Shown here: positions 50,501-58,739 of the stretch, piece after piece
Numbering within the stretch: the stretch's first letter is position 1
Layout: every line of letters starts with the position of its first letter
DNA from: UBA668 sp038234785
Lineage (GTDB): Bacteria > Actinomycetota > Acidimicrobiia > Acidimicrobiales > Ilumatobacteraceae
DNA: 64,000 nucleotides
Direction: 5' to 3'
NCBI GenBank assembly: GCA_038234785.1
Contig: JBBQTC010000005.1
Span: 25,309 to 89,308, forward strand
The notes under the pieces: model-generated
Databases searched by the model: none
The model's input: only the letters and a program-made list of their open reading frames with translations
What the model was told of the DNA's origin: nothing
Translations under genes and position numbers: made by a program

Positions 50501-51990
50501 ATGCGCCGGCTGGTGATGAGATCGTCGATCGCCCCGAACAGCGCCCGCACTTCGTCCGGGCGGGCCGCGACCGTTCGGGCATCCGGAAGGCCGGCGACCA
50601 ACGTCTCGGTGTGCGGGAGCCAGTGCACCCATCGCCAGGCGTCGAGGGAACTCTCCGGCACGAGCGCCACGATCCCGACCTCACGAGGCGAGTGCAGGAT
50701 GGCGGCCTGCAGCACCAGCCATCGCAGCAATGCCTCACGCTCACCCTGCTCGCCGGCGATGCCCACGACGCCCATCGAGCGCAGGTCGACGTCGACCGGC
50801 ACATCCGGATCGAGGGCGACGGATTCCTCGAGCGCATGGAGCGCGGCGATGTCCTCCGGCGGAGCGACCCCCGGGTCCTGCGAGGTCCTCACATCGATGT
50901 GCAGGCGACTCGGCAGGTGCGCGGTGCCCAAGCGAAGTACGAGAGCATCGCTGTCGCGCAGGCGTCGCTCCCACACACTGGATGCTTGACGGCGAACGCG
51001 ATCGAGGAGATCGGCCGGATCGGGGGCTTCGGCGCGCCGAGCGTGGACGAGACGCTCGTGAACCTCCTTGACCCGGTCATCGAGCGATGCGGCGTCCTCT
51101 CGGAAACGCTTCAGGTCTCCGGCATAGCTCCGTCGACCCGAGCGGCGGTCCTCGATGAGGGTGGCTCCCACCATCACCGGACCCATGAAGGCGAACAACA
51201 ACATCACCGGCCCGAGGAACAACGACATCACGGCACCGGTGGCGATCGGCACCACCGCAGCGGTCAGCGGCATCTTGCGCTTCGGAGGCTGCACGGGTGG
51301 GCTGGGGAAGACGATCGTCTCGCTGACCGGTGGACGGGTGACGCGAGGTGGTCGGTTGAAAGCCAGCGTGGCGCCATCGGCGGTGATCGCAGTGGTACGC
51401 ACCGCGGCTTCGGAGGTGACCACGGTCAGCAGACTGCGACCGACGGCGATCACCTGGCCGGCGCGAAGGGTGTGGGTGTCCGACAGGGGTCGGCCGTCGA
51501 CGATGGTTCCGTTGGTCGAGCCGAGGTCGCTCACCGCGACCTCGCCCTCGCCCACGCCGAGATGGATGTGCCGCCGCGACATCTCTGGATCGTGGAGCGT
51601 GATGTCGGCCGTGGCGTCGCGCCCGACCACGTACGAGCCGGGGACGAGTGGGAATGCCACACCAGCGGATGGGCCGCCAACGACGTGCAGCACGTACTGC
51701 ACCGTCGATGTGGGCGGGGCCATGGCCGCCGACGGCTGGGCGACGTACTCGGTGAGGTCGCCCCACCGGAGGTCGAGCTCGGCGACGGGCGCGGCGCCGC
51801 GAATGAGGGCGCCGGTGCGCACCACCCGCAGCGCTCCGTCGCCCGGGCCGGGAACGCAGCGTGCGATGGCTCGCGCCAACTCGTCACGGGTGGCTTCGCC
51901 ATCGACGACGATCGCGACATCCGTCGGCACCGACGGTCCCCCGGCCACGGTCGGGCCGACGCGAACAGAGACCACGAGCTCCACGATCAA
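47548..51990 (-). CDS. FHA-containing EccC/EssC-type FtsK-SpoIIIE ATPase of type VII secretion
   Basis: 1480 residues. Residues 1-85 form a ubiquitin-like/N-terminal domain; an FHA domain lies at about 105-185 (GSYVVGRDATADITLHDPEMSRRHIHL ... DLGSTNGTIVDGRPL). Two membrane helices at about 255-290. Three FtsK ATPase domains: D1 Walker A GTTGSGKSEFLQSL (about 678), D2 GASGAGKTTALRSLV (about 1007), D3 degenerate GPDRSGRTNALAVLA (about 1296). An FHA module at the N terminus is the pattern of Firmicutes EssC/YukBA rather than mycobacterial EccC. It is the motor that exports WXG100 proteins. Confidence 0.92.
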   Translation of the reverse strand: MIVELVVSVRVGPTVAGGPSVPTDVAIVVDGEATRDELARAIARCVPGPGDGALRVVRTGALIRGAAPVAELDLRWGDLTEYVAQPSAAMAPPTSTVQYVLHVVGGPSAGVAFPLVPGSYVVGRDATADITLHDPEMSRRHIHLGVGEGEVAVSDLGSTNGTIVDGRPLSDTHTLRAGQVIAVGRSLLTVVTSEAAVRTTAITADGATLAFNRPPRVTRPPVSETIVFPSPPVQPPKRKMPLTAAVVPIATGAVMSLFLGPVMLLFAFMGPVMVGATLIEDRRSGRRSYAGDLKRFREDAASLDDRVKEVHERLVHARRAEAPDPADLLDRVRRQASSVWERRLRDSDALVLRLGTAHLPSRLHIDVRTSQDPGVAPPEDIAALHALEESVALDPDVPVDVDLRSMGVVGIAGEQGEREALLRWLVLQAAILHSPREVGIVALVPESSLDAWRWVHWLPHTETLVAGLPDARTVAARPDEVRALFGAIDDLITSRRIQAERRPGSNDDGYTPTVFVVIPGDIPVPRPALARVLADGPAFGVVFVVGAPSVEHLPGECRAIMRVAIPGGSGADVTVTASGDTVQAVLPDGVPLDRAVETARLLAPVRDVSAASATGELPRRVLLLDLLDMNEPSAVSVQQRWRSMGRRGGDLGAPIGIGSAGPVSIDLRRDGPHALAAGTTGSGKSEFLQSLVASLAATYPANVLTFVLIDYKGGAAFKDCVALPHTVGFFTDLDAHLAERALVSLNAELRRREEILREHGAKDLIDLERRLPQHAPANLFLVFDEFAFLKKEVPAFVAGVIDIAQRGRSLGVHLMLATQRPSGVVDDNIRANTNLRIALRIADESDSNDVIDRPDAARISKSLPGRVYIRSGQDVQQVQSAYANARSSHGPTRTETTAELYELSCGLVDRTRPKADNGDGQDDWPTDLQRLVEAIVDADRLDGIPAQPHPWLDPLPDLLDLAALRPPPSRGQATTELRALVGLVDLPDRQAQDGWAVDLGAMGHLLVYGASGAGKTTALRSLVVALASSLAPTDLHVYGLDFASRGLIPLTVLPHCGGIVTADDPERVERLVTLLERIVRERRVLIGDAGASSLSEFRSGGHRLPYVVVLIDGYGALYSTYLSVDHGELLDRIGRLVAEGRSVGLHLVITADRRGAIPTALSSVVPGRLVLRMGDADEYASLGLPTALGNSTIPAGRGFVDGGREVQLAVLGGDASGAGFNAAVTARAAEIRTGLPPFEPGLPIPVQAFSESITVADLTAAGARAPADTLAVPFGISGASDGVAVVDFSDVGTFAVFGPDRSGRTNALAVLADGLLSANPGIDAYLLAPRRTRLTAMSGWTETASGTDACDELARRLAEMATTRQGDGAAPWLVMIDDGDELADTGGTQALAALLRRGRDCGLILVAAAQTHTVHRSFGGWLTDLRKAKHAMMLTPDLELDGELVGARLPKKSSRRFPTGRGYLVRRGEVDYVQVALSSH

Positions 51991-52105
51991 TCCTTCGGTT
52001 CTGGTGTGTCGTTCCGGGATGGTGTGTCGTTCCGGGACGAGGCGACGGCGAACGCCGGGAGATCCTCAGCGAGTCGCGTGCGCCGGACCGATGGGGAGCG
52101 CGCGG

Positions 52106-53908
52106 TCACGGCCCGGCGCTGACGACGATCGTCTTGGTGATCGCGTCAACGCCGTTGAAGCCCTTGGCGATCACGTAGTAGGTCACCTTGTTGTTGCCGT
52201 TCGAACATCCGGTGTACGGCAGGGTGAGCGATCCGTTGGGGGGCAGGCCCTCTTGATACGCGCCCGGGCTGTCGATACCGATGGTCACCGATGCCGCCTG
52301 CGTGGTTTTCCACGTGAGGGTGACTTCGGTGGTGGGGGTGCCGCCGCACGGCGCAGTTGCAGGGTTCGAGGAGATCGACGTGACGCCGAGGACGGCCACG
52401 GTGGTCGCCGGCTTGGGTGTCGTCGGCGGTGCGGTCGCCTTCGATGTCTGCACCGGCGGAGGGGCGACGGCCGGCGCGGTCGTGGCGGGCACCGAAGGCA
52501 ATGTCGTGGCCGCCACTGCGGTGGTCGAGGTTCCTTCGACGGTGGTCGTCGTGGTGGTCGTCGCACCGGTGGTCGTCGTCGACAGCGCGCCGGTCGTGGA
52601 CGTCGCCGGGCTGGTCGTCGAGGCGGATGAGTCCTTGCGGTTCGCCAGGTAGGCGACGGTGCCGACGGCAACCAGGGCGACGAGCGCGAGCGCCAGCACC
52701 GCCGCCCGACGCTTGTGGCCGGTGTCGTTCGCGGTGGGTGTCACCTCGACTTCCGATGTGGGCAGCGCGCGAACACCTCCGACGATCGTCGAGTCAGTCA
52801 CACTCGCCGCCGCACCTGCGGAGGGAGGTGGAGGAGGAGGAGCGGCCATGTTCGCCCGGCCGGCCGGGGGGCCGGGCGGGGGTGGTGGACTTGCAAGGCC
52901 CGAGGCGGCCGCACCGGCTACACCGGCCGCACCTGCGGCACCGGCGGCACCGGCGACGATCGGCTGTCGCGCCACCGTGGCGTCGGTGACCGGAGCAGGA
53001 CTCGACGGCGAGGGCGGCGGAGGTGGGATCGTCGGATCGACCGGCGAGGTGGAGAGCACCACCATCTCGGTGACCGGTTCTCCGAGCGCTCGCTGAACAG
53101 ACTGCAGCGCAGCGCCGAGTGCCTCCGCGGACGCGAACCGCTGTGTCGGATCCTTGGCCATCCCCTTGCTCAGGATCTCCTGAAGTGCGCCAGAGACATC
53201 CGATCGGCTGATCGGCGGAGGCGATTCATGCATCACCCGTTGCACGATGGTGGCCAATGGGACCCCGGTCTCGGCTCCGAACGGCGGGTGACCGGCGAGC
53301 AGATGGTGCAGTGTCGAGCACAGGCCGTAGATGTCGGCCGCCGCGGTGATCTGGCCACCCGACAAGGTCTCGGGTGGCGCGTGGTGCAGCGTGTAGGACC
53401 CTCGCGTGGTCGTGGAAGGGGCTTGCCCACCCACGGTCGAGATCCCGAAGTCGGTCAACGCCGGTTCACCGAACGCGGTGATCAGCACGTTGTCGGGCTT
53501 CACGTCCCGGTGCAGGATCCCGGCCGTGTGCGCGGTCGCGGCGGCGCCGCTCAACTTCACGCCGATGCGGAGCACCTCGGCGACCGGCATGGGTCCGCCG
53601 GATCGGATGCGCTCGGCGAGCGATCCGCCGGGACACAACTCGGTGGCGAGAAAGGGGCGACCGTCCTGTGTGACTCCGGAGTCGAGGATGGTCACGATGT
53701 TCGGATGGGCGGACACGCGCCCTGCGGCCGAGCACTCGCGCACGAATCGACGTCGGACATCTTCGTCTCGAGGGTCGACCTCCAGCACCTTGACGGCGAC
53801 GTCGCGATCGAAGGCTTCTTGATGGGCGCGATAGACCGACGACGAGCCACCCCGACCGAGCAGTTCGGTGATCGCATACCCCTCGGCGATCACCGAGCGC
53901 TGATTCAT
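52106..53908 (-). CDS. Membrane Ser/Thr protein kinase (PknB-like)
   Basis: 600 residues from ATG 53908. Kinase domain 1-275 with Gly-loop LLGRGGSSSVYRA, Lys40 (VAVKVLEV), HRD 133-135 (HRDVKPDN), DFG 153-155 and APE-like APPETLSGG. Pro/Ala-rich linker, TM 401-422, Thr-rich stalk and C-terminal beta-sandwich (about 510-600: VLGVTSISSNPATAPCGGTPTTEVTLTW). It lies 115 bases upstream of, and co-directional with, the FHA-EccC gene, whose FHA domain could read its phosphothreonines. Confidence 0.92.
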   Translation of the reverse strand: MNQRSVIAEGYAITELLGRGGSSSVYRAHQEAFDRDVAVKVLEVDPRDEDVRRRFVRECSAAGRVSAHPNIVTILDSGVTQDGRPFLATELCPGGSLAERIRSGGPMPVAEVLRIGVKLSGAAATAHTAGILHRDVKPDNVLITAFGEPALTDFGISTVGGQAPSTTTRGSYTLHHAPPETLSGGQITAAADIYGLCSTLHHLLAGHPPFGAETGVPLATIVQRVMHESPPPISRSDVSGALQEILSKGMAKDPTQRFASAEALGAALQSVQRALGEPVTEMVVLSTSPVDPTIPPPPPSPSSPAPVTDATVARQPIVAGAAGAAGAAGVAGAAASGLASPPPPPGPPAGRANMAAPPPPPPSAGAAASVTDSTIVGGVRALPTSEVEVTPTANDTGHKRRAAVLALALVALVAVGTVAYLANRKDSSASTTSPATSTTGALSTTTTGATTTTTTTVEGTSTTAVAATTLPSVPATTAPAVAPPPVQTSKATAPPTTPKPATTVAVLGVTSISSNPATAPCGGTPTTEVTLTWKTTQAASVTIGIDSPGAYQEGLPPNGSLTLPYTGCSNGNNKVTYYVIAKGFNGVDAITKTIVVSAGP

Positions 53909-54014
53909 CGGCGCAGTGTAGCGGTGTTGCGGAGGCCGCACGGCTGAAGGGGCGGCGGCCTTCCGAGTCCCGTCTCGGACCGGTTCCCGGCGCCTCGGGG
54001 CGGTGCGCGTGGAC

Positions 54015-55187
54015 TCAGACCGGCTGGTCGGCCACCACCGGCTCCAGTGCCGGCGTGGTCCGCTTCGCCCACGCGGGCAGGCGGCGCAGCACAGGCTGCT
54101 CGAGGAGCCTGAAGCTCAGCTCGGCGGTCACCAGCGTGAGCACGAGGGAGATCGCCGCCACTGTCGCTCCGCCATGACCGACCGCGTGGCTGACCGCCGC
54201 CGCCATTGGTCCGTGCAGGAGGTAGACCGCGTAGGAGCGGGTGCCGAGCCACACGACGGGTCTCAGGTCGAGCACCCGCCGGCCGAGCGATTCAGCGGGG
54301 GCCGTGATGGCCAGCAGCGTCATCAGGGCAGCGACCAGTGCAACGAAGGTCATCCCGGGCCCGAGCATCCAACCGGGACGATCGGCCGGGTCGGCGCGAC
54401 TGCCGAACACGGCGGCGGCCACGAACACACCCGTGGCCGGGAGGAACAGATACCCGAAGCGCCTGGCCGATTGCAGTACCTCGGGCCGGCGGTGCAGCAC
54501 GAGCGCCATCACGGCGCCGATCAGCAGCGCGTCAGCCCGGAAGTGGGTCTGTACGTAGAGCGGCACCTCGCTCGAGCCGTTCGCCCATGCGACGGTGCGC
54601 CACAGCGCCAACGCGATCGCAGTCACAGCAGCGATCGTGGCGATGATGTCGTCGCGCCGGCGACCCTGTGCACGTCGACCGACCAGGGCCAACATCGCCA
54701 CGAGGAGCAATGGCCACACCATGTAGAACTGCTCCTCGACCGACAGCGACCAGAGCGGGCCCCAGCCCTCCGGAATCGGCCCGGCGCCGTGCCACCAGTT
54801 GAAGAAGTAGCCGACGACGCTGCCGGTGTGTATCAGCTGGGGACGCCACTGCTCGCCGGTCCATGCCCCGAGCACCAGCAGGAAGGCGAGCGTCAGCATC
54901 AGGGCCGGCAGGAGCCGGAACGCACGGCGAAGGTAGAACGAGCCGATGCGGACCTTGCCCGTCGTGTCGTGCTCGACCAGCAGCAGCGAGGTGATGAGGA
55001 AGCCGCTCAGGACGAAGAACAGGGTGACGCCGATGTAGCCGCCGCGGAGGCTGCTCAGGCGACCGTCGACCTTGTGACGGTAGTTGTGGACGACGACCAA
55101 GGCCACTGCAAGGGCGCGCAGACCGTCGAGACCCGCGAGGCGTCGAGGCGCTGCCGCGTCGCCGGATCCGTGGACTCCCGTTCCCAC
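54015..55187 (-). CDS. Acyltransferase 3 (OafA/YrhL-type) membrane protein
   Basis: 390 residues with about ten transmembrane helices. N-terminal signature RRLAGLDGLRALAVALVVVHNY followed by GGYIGVTLFFVLSGFLITSLLL, and PLWSLSVEEQFYMVWPLLL, all typical of acyltransferase-3 proteins that O-acylate polysaccharides or lipids at the membrane. The catalytic His of family motif (VVHN) is present. No glycan cluster is adjacent. Confidence 0.93.
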   Translation of the reverse strand: MGTGVHGSGDAAAPRRLAGLDGLRALAVALVVVHNYRHKVDGRLSSLRGGYIGVTLFFVLSGFLITSLLLVEHDTTGKVRIGSFYLRRAFRLLPALMLTLAFLLVLGAWTGEQWRPQLIHTGSVVGYFFNWWHGAGPIPEGWGPLWSLSVEEQFYMVWPLLLVAMLALVGRRAQGRRRDDIIATIAAVTAIALALWRTVAWANGSSEVPLYVQTHFRADALLIGAVMALVLHRRPEVLQSARRFGYLFLPATGVFVAAAVFGSRADPADRPGWMLGPGMTFVALVAALMTLLAITAPAESLGRRVLDLRPVVWLGTRSYAVYLLHGPMAAAVSHAVGHGGATVAAISLVLTLVTAELSFRLLEQPVLRRLPAWAKRTTPALEPVVADQPV

Positions 55188-55255
55188 CGGTGGTGACGCT
55201 ACCTGCGCGTACCCCCGCCGCGGTCGCGGTCACCGACGGTGCCGAACCTTTGCGG

Positions 55256-56017
55256 TCAGACCAGGCGCCGCCAGAACGGATGAACCCGGTCGGGGTGGGC
55301 GGCGAACCGGTGGATGACCTGGACGACGGTCCACATCGGGGCGAGGATCAGCACGACGCGGACCGCGGGGATGTCGTGCTCGGCGATCGCCAGGGTGACC
55401 ATCGCCGCGAGCCACAGCACCATCATCGGGAGCGAGATGTGGCGGTTCTCCCGCACCGACACGGGGTGGGCGAACTGCACTCGCGACAGCGTGAGCACGC
55501 AGAAGACGACACAGATGACGAGGTTGATCCATTGGTTGGCATCAATGAGGAACAGCGTGGGGATGATCATGTTGAACTCGGCCGGGAAGCCGTTGAACCA
55601 ACCGTCTTCGGTCTCCTGATCGGTGCGTGCCATCCACAGCGCGCCGACGAAGAGCATCGCGAAACCGACCGGACCGACGGTGTTGTCGGGGAGGAAGTCG
55701 AAGCGGTAGAGGAACGCCACCGGGACGATGGTGCAGGTGAAGTAGTCGATGATCAGGTCGAGGGAGTTGCCGTCGAGTGTGGGGATACGGTTCCGCACAT
55801 CCAGCTTCCGTGCCAGCGGGCCGTCGACGCCGTCGAGGACCAGCGCGGCCACGAGCCACAGGATCGCTCCCCGGGCGTCGCCCTCGATGACCGAGTTGAG
55901 CCCCGCATAGCCGACGATGACGCCCAGCGCGGTGAAGGCGTGGACCGCCCACGCCGCCTGGATCTGACGGGAGGTGAACTCGGGTGACGTCGACGAATGC
56001 TCAGTACTCATGGGCAT
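55256..56017 (-). CDS. pcs: Phosphatidylcholine synthase (CDP-alcohol phosphatidyltransferase)
   Basis: 253 residues from ATG 56017 (ATG 56011 equally possible), about six to eight membrane helices. The CDP-alcohol motif is DGVDGPLAR, twelve residues, then G-x3-D-x3-D (GNSLDLIID). Twelve rather than eight residues after AR, and the start QIQAAWAVHAFTALGVIVGYAGL, mark the bacterial phosphatidylcholine synthase subgroup, which joins choline to CDP-diacylglycerol. It implies choline-dependent phosphatidylcholine in the membrane. Confidence 0.85.
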   Translation of the reverse strand: MPMSTEHSSTSPEFTSRQIQAAWAVHAFTALGVIVGYAGLNSVIEGDARGAILWLVAALVLDGVDGPLARKLDVRNRIPTLDGNSLDLIIDYFTCTIVPVAFLYRFDFLPDNTVGPVGFAMLFVGALWMARTDQETEDGWFNGFPAEFNMIIPTLFLIDANQWINLVICVVFCVLTLSRVQFAHPVSVRENRHISLPMMVLWLAAMVTLAIAEHDIPAVRVVLILAPMWTVVQVIHRFAAHPDRVHPFWRRLV

Positions 56018-56130
56018 GGTGGACAGTACCCACCTGCGGGCCGCGCCCAAACCTGTGCACGCGCGTGGTCGACGGGCTCCGTTTGGATGTCGTTCGACAG
56101 GGGTACCCGTTCGACACTGGAGGTAACGAA

Positions 56131-56376
56131 ATGGCTCACGATGCTGTTGTGGAGAACGCGGGTGCGGTTCATCGGCGCGACGCCGCGAGGATCGTGCGGT
56201 TCTTGGTCGCCGTCGCGGTCGTGGTCGCGCTGGTCCTCGTCGGGTTCGACAACCGCAGCAAGGTCCGAATCGGCTATGTCGTCGGAGAGGCTCAAGCACC
56301 CGTGTGGGTGGTGGTCGTCGGCGCGGCACTGGCCGGCATGGTCGTCGCCGCCCTCGCCGGACGCAGCCGCCGCTGA
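56131..56376 (+). CDS. LapA/DUF1049-type small membrane protein
   Basis: 81 residues from ATG 56131, six bases after GGAGGT. Two hydrophobic helices (about 22-42 and 57-76) with FDNRSKVRIGYVVGEAQAPVW between them; the NxxxVxxxF/Y pattern is that of LapA (DUF1049) proteins, which help assemble lipopolysaccharide in Gram-negatives but have no known role here. Confidence 0.8.
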   Translation: MAHDAVVENAGAVHRRDAARIVRFLVAVAVVVALVLVGFDNRSKVRIGYVVGEAQAPVWVVVVGAALAGMVVAALAGRSRR

Positions 56377-56448
56377 GAACGCCGCGGCCGCTGGCTCGGA
56401 GTGTCCCCGGCGTCATCGAGTTGTGCGCGCCGCGCGAGACTTCGGCGC

Positions 56449-57504
56449 GTGACACCGTTGGAGCTCGCCTGGTTCGCACCCAGTTGCGTGGGAGAAACTG
56501 CCCGCCTCGGAGTCGATGACCCGAATCGACGAGCGACGTTCGCCTACAACCGAGAGGTCATCACCCGCGCCGAGCATGCCGGGTTCGACAACGTGTTGAT
56601 CCCCAGCTCGTTCGTACCGGGCCTGGACCCCTGGACGCTCGCCTCCGCAATGACGTCCTCGTTGACCCGGATCCGGTTGCTCCCCGCGGTGCGCGTCGGC
56701 GAGTTCGATCCGCCGATGTTCGCACGCGCCGCGAAGAACTTGCAGCACATGCTCGACGGCCGTTTGACGATCAACATCATCTCCAGCGAGATGGCCGGCG
56801 AAACGCTGGGGTCAGCAGAGCGCTATCGGCGCACCGCGGAGGCGATGTCGCTGCTCCGATCATTCTGGTCGGAGGATTCGGTCAGCCACGACGGCGAGTT
56901 CTGGCGGTACGACGGGTTGTCGACCGCACCGACGCGCACCCGCACGCCGCCGCCCATGTACTTCGGCGGCACGTCGGAGGCCGCCCGCGACACCGCCGCC
57001 CAGCACGCCGACTGCTACCTGATGTGGATCGAGGGCGTCGATGCAGTCGGACAACTCGTCTTGGAGATGCGCGAACGTGCCGCGGCATACGGCCGGACCC
57101 TGCGCTTCGGACTGCGTACGCACGTGATCGCACGCGAGACCGAGGCCGAGGCGCGCGGCGCTGCTGCGGAGCTGATCAGCGAGCTGGAGCCCGCGATCGG
57201 CCGGCGACTCAAGGAAGCCGCCCATGACCACATGTCCGAAGGGGTACGTCGCCAGGACGCCCTGCGCGCATCGGCCGCCGATGACGGCTTCGCCGAGGAG
57301 GCACTGTGGACCGGCATCGGGGTCGCCCGAAGCGGCGTGGGTGCAGCGATCACGGGCAGCACCGCGCAGGTCGTGGCCAAGATCCGCGCATATCAGGCCC
57401 TCGGCATCGACGCGTTCATCCTCTCCGGTTACCCGCTCGACGACGAGGCCGAGCGAGTCGGCAGGACCGTGCTTCCGCACCTGCGAACACGACCCGAGAC
57501 GTAG
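56449..57504 (+). CDS. LLM-class flavin oxidoreductase (alkanesulfonate monooxygenase-like)
   Basis: 351 residues from GTG 56449; the open frame upstream lacks a ribosome site. LELAWFAPSCVGETARLG, REVITRAEHAGFDNVLIPSSFVPGLDPWTLASAM, LDGRLTINIISSEMAGETLGSAERYRRTAEAM and MYFGGTSEAARDTAAQHADCYLMW are SsuD/luciferase-like. These FMNH2-dependent enzymes desulfonate alkanesulfonates or related substrates. No sulfonate transporter is next to it. Confidence 0.87.
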   Translation: MTPLELAWFAPSCVGETARLGVDDPNRRATFAYNREVITRAEHAGFDNVLIPSSFVPGLDPWTLASAMTSSLTRIRLLPAVRVGEFDPPMFARAAKNLQHMLDGRLTINIISSEMAGETLGSAERYRRTAEAMSLLRSFWSEDSVSHDGEFWRYDGLSTAPTRTRTPPPMYFGGTSEAARDTAAQHADCYLMWIEGVDAVGQLVLEMRERAAAYGRTLRFGLRTHVIARETEAEARGAAAELISELEPAIGRRLKEAAHDHMSEGVRRQDALRASAADDGFAEEALWTGIGVARSGVGAAITGSTAQVVAKIRAYQALGIDAFILSGYPLDDEAERVGRTVLPHLRTRPET

Positions 57505-57551
57505 GTTCCAGTTCCTGCGACGAGGGCATCCCGTCGACAGCACCACGGGAG

Positions 57552-57950
57552 TCACATCAGTCTGGTTCGAGGGAGGCCAGCAGGATCGCGAGGGAGTCGT
57601 GCGAGGTCGGCCCCCTGAGCGGGACTGAGTGCTTCGAGGATCGACGCTTCGTTGTCCAGGTGTACAGGCATCAACTCGTCGACGAGCGCACGGCCGGCAC
57701 CCGTGAGCACGACGATGCGACCGCGCTAGTCGGTGGTCGACGCTCTCCGGCCCACGAGCGCCTGCGCTTCGAGACGATCGATTCGTTTCGTGGTGGCCCC
57801 GGTGATGATCAGCATGGAATGGGCCAGCTCACCCGGACTCAGCTCGTGGGGCGGATCCTGACGGCCGAGCGCGGCGAGCAGGTCGAAGTCACCCGTCGCA
57901 CGACCCGCGACTGCGAACGGCGGACGCGGTCGTGCGCCGCGGGCGAAGCG
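57552..57950 (-). pseudogene. MarR-family regulator, dead (amber stop, degenerate start)
   Basis: The minus frame through codon 57893 reads GDFDLLAALGRQDPPHELSPGELAHSMLIITGATTKRIDRLEAQALVGRRASTTD, then TAG (57728-57726), then RGRIVVLTGAGRALVDELMPVHLDNEASILEALSPAQ to TGA 57554-57552. This is a MarR winged helix with an in-frame amber in the wing, where homologues have TDRRGR. Upstream of about 57950 no convincing start or first helix is found. It is the only content of the ~500-base gap before the deaminase gene. Confidence 0.72.
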
Positions 57951-58013
57951 ATCCTGCTCGCCGAGACCTGAAGCCCCGGCCTGACCAACTGCACGACGCG
58001 AGACGTCCGGTGA

Positions 58014-58472
58014 TCAGTCGGTGGTGGGTTCACCGATGTCTTCGTTCCACAGCGCCGGCTCGGCCACGATGAACTCGTCCATCATCGCCACGCACTCCGG
58101 ATCGTCGAGCACCACCACCTCGACACCGCGAGAGATGAGCAGCTCCTCCTCGCCCATGAACGTGCGGTGCTCGCCGATCACCACGCGCGGGATGCCGTAG
58201 AGGAGGATCGCTCCGGTGCACATCGAGCACGGCGAGAGCGTGGTGTACATCGTCGAGGCCGCGTACACCTCGGCGGGCAGGCGACCGGCACGCTCCAGTG
58301 CGTCGGTCTCGCCATGGCGGATCGCGGACCCCATCTGGACGCGCCGGTTGTGCCCGGCGCCGAGCACGGTGCCGTCGTTCGCCACCAGCGCGGCGCCGAT
58401 GGGGATGCCACCCTCGGCCCGACCCTCACGGGCGTGCGCCTTGGCGACCTCGAGATGCGCTCGATCGTCCAT
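58014..58472 (-). CDS. Cytosine deaminase-like nucleobase deaminase (yeast FCY1 type)
   Basis: 152 residues from ATG 58472. Zinc deaminase motifs HGETDALE (His and catalytic Glu) and TLSPCSMCTGA (two Cys ligands), then YGIPRVVIGEHRTFMGEEELLISRGVEVVVLDD and C-terminal PALWNEDIGE, very like yeast cytosine deaminase. Probably hydrolyses cytosine or a related base. The frame continues upstream (see 58473-58739). Confidence 0.85.
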   Translation of the reverse strand: MDDRAHLEVAKAHAREGRAEGGIPIGAALVANDGTVLGAGHNRRVQMGSAIRHGETDALERAGRLPAEVYAASTMYTTLSPCSMCTGAILLYGIPRVVIGEHRTFMGEEELLISRGVEVVVLDDPECVAMMDEFIVAEPALWNEDIGEPTTD

Positions 58473-58739
58473 CCCGGCATCCTCGCGCAGCACGCTTCGA
58501 CCCGGCTGCACGGATGTGCTCGCCACGATCGATGCTCGACCCGTGCCCTGTTCGATCTCGGCGGCGATGCTGCCGGCGGTTGGGTCGTCGTCGGTTCGAA
58601 GGACGCCGACGAACGTGACCACGCCGAACACCGGGTCGACGACGGTGTACGAGCGCACCGCCGACACCAGATCCTTTGACAACGAGTCGACCTCTCCGAA
58701 CGCGAAGCCCGTCCAGCCTCGGGGCGGCTGGACCGTCGT
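58473..58739 (-). other. Open, protein-like extension upstream of the deaminase
   Basis: The deaminase frame stays open from 58472 back to the next gene's stop (58740), reading RGWTGFAFGEVDSLSKDLVS, then VVDPVFGVVTFVGVLR and EIEQGTGRASIVAST. Composition looks coding. It could be the tail of a truncated gene fused to the deaminase, or an N-terminal extension from TTG 58682 (222 residues). I do not recognise it. Confidence 0.45.

Noticed and set aside
50335..52122. Long plus-strand open frame (about 595 codons) over the EccC gene
   Set aside because: GC-rich antisense shadow; composition rich in Arg, Asp and His without any domain, whereas the minus strand encodes complete FtsK ATPase modules.
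57726..57728. Amber codon in the MarR remnant as recoding (pyrrolysine-like)
   Set aside because: The 5' end of the gene is also degenerate, the site is an ordinary surface Arg in homologues, and no suppressor-type context is visible; simple pseudogenisation explains it.
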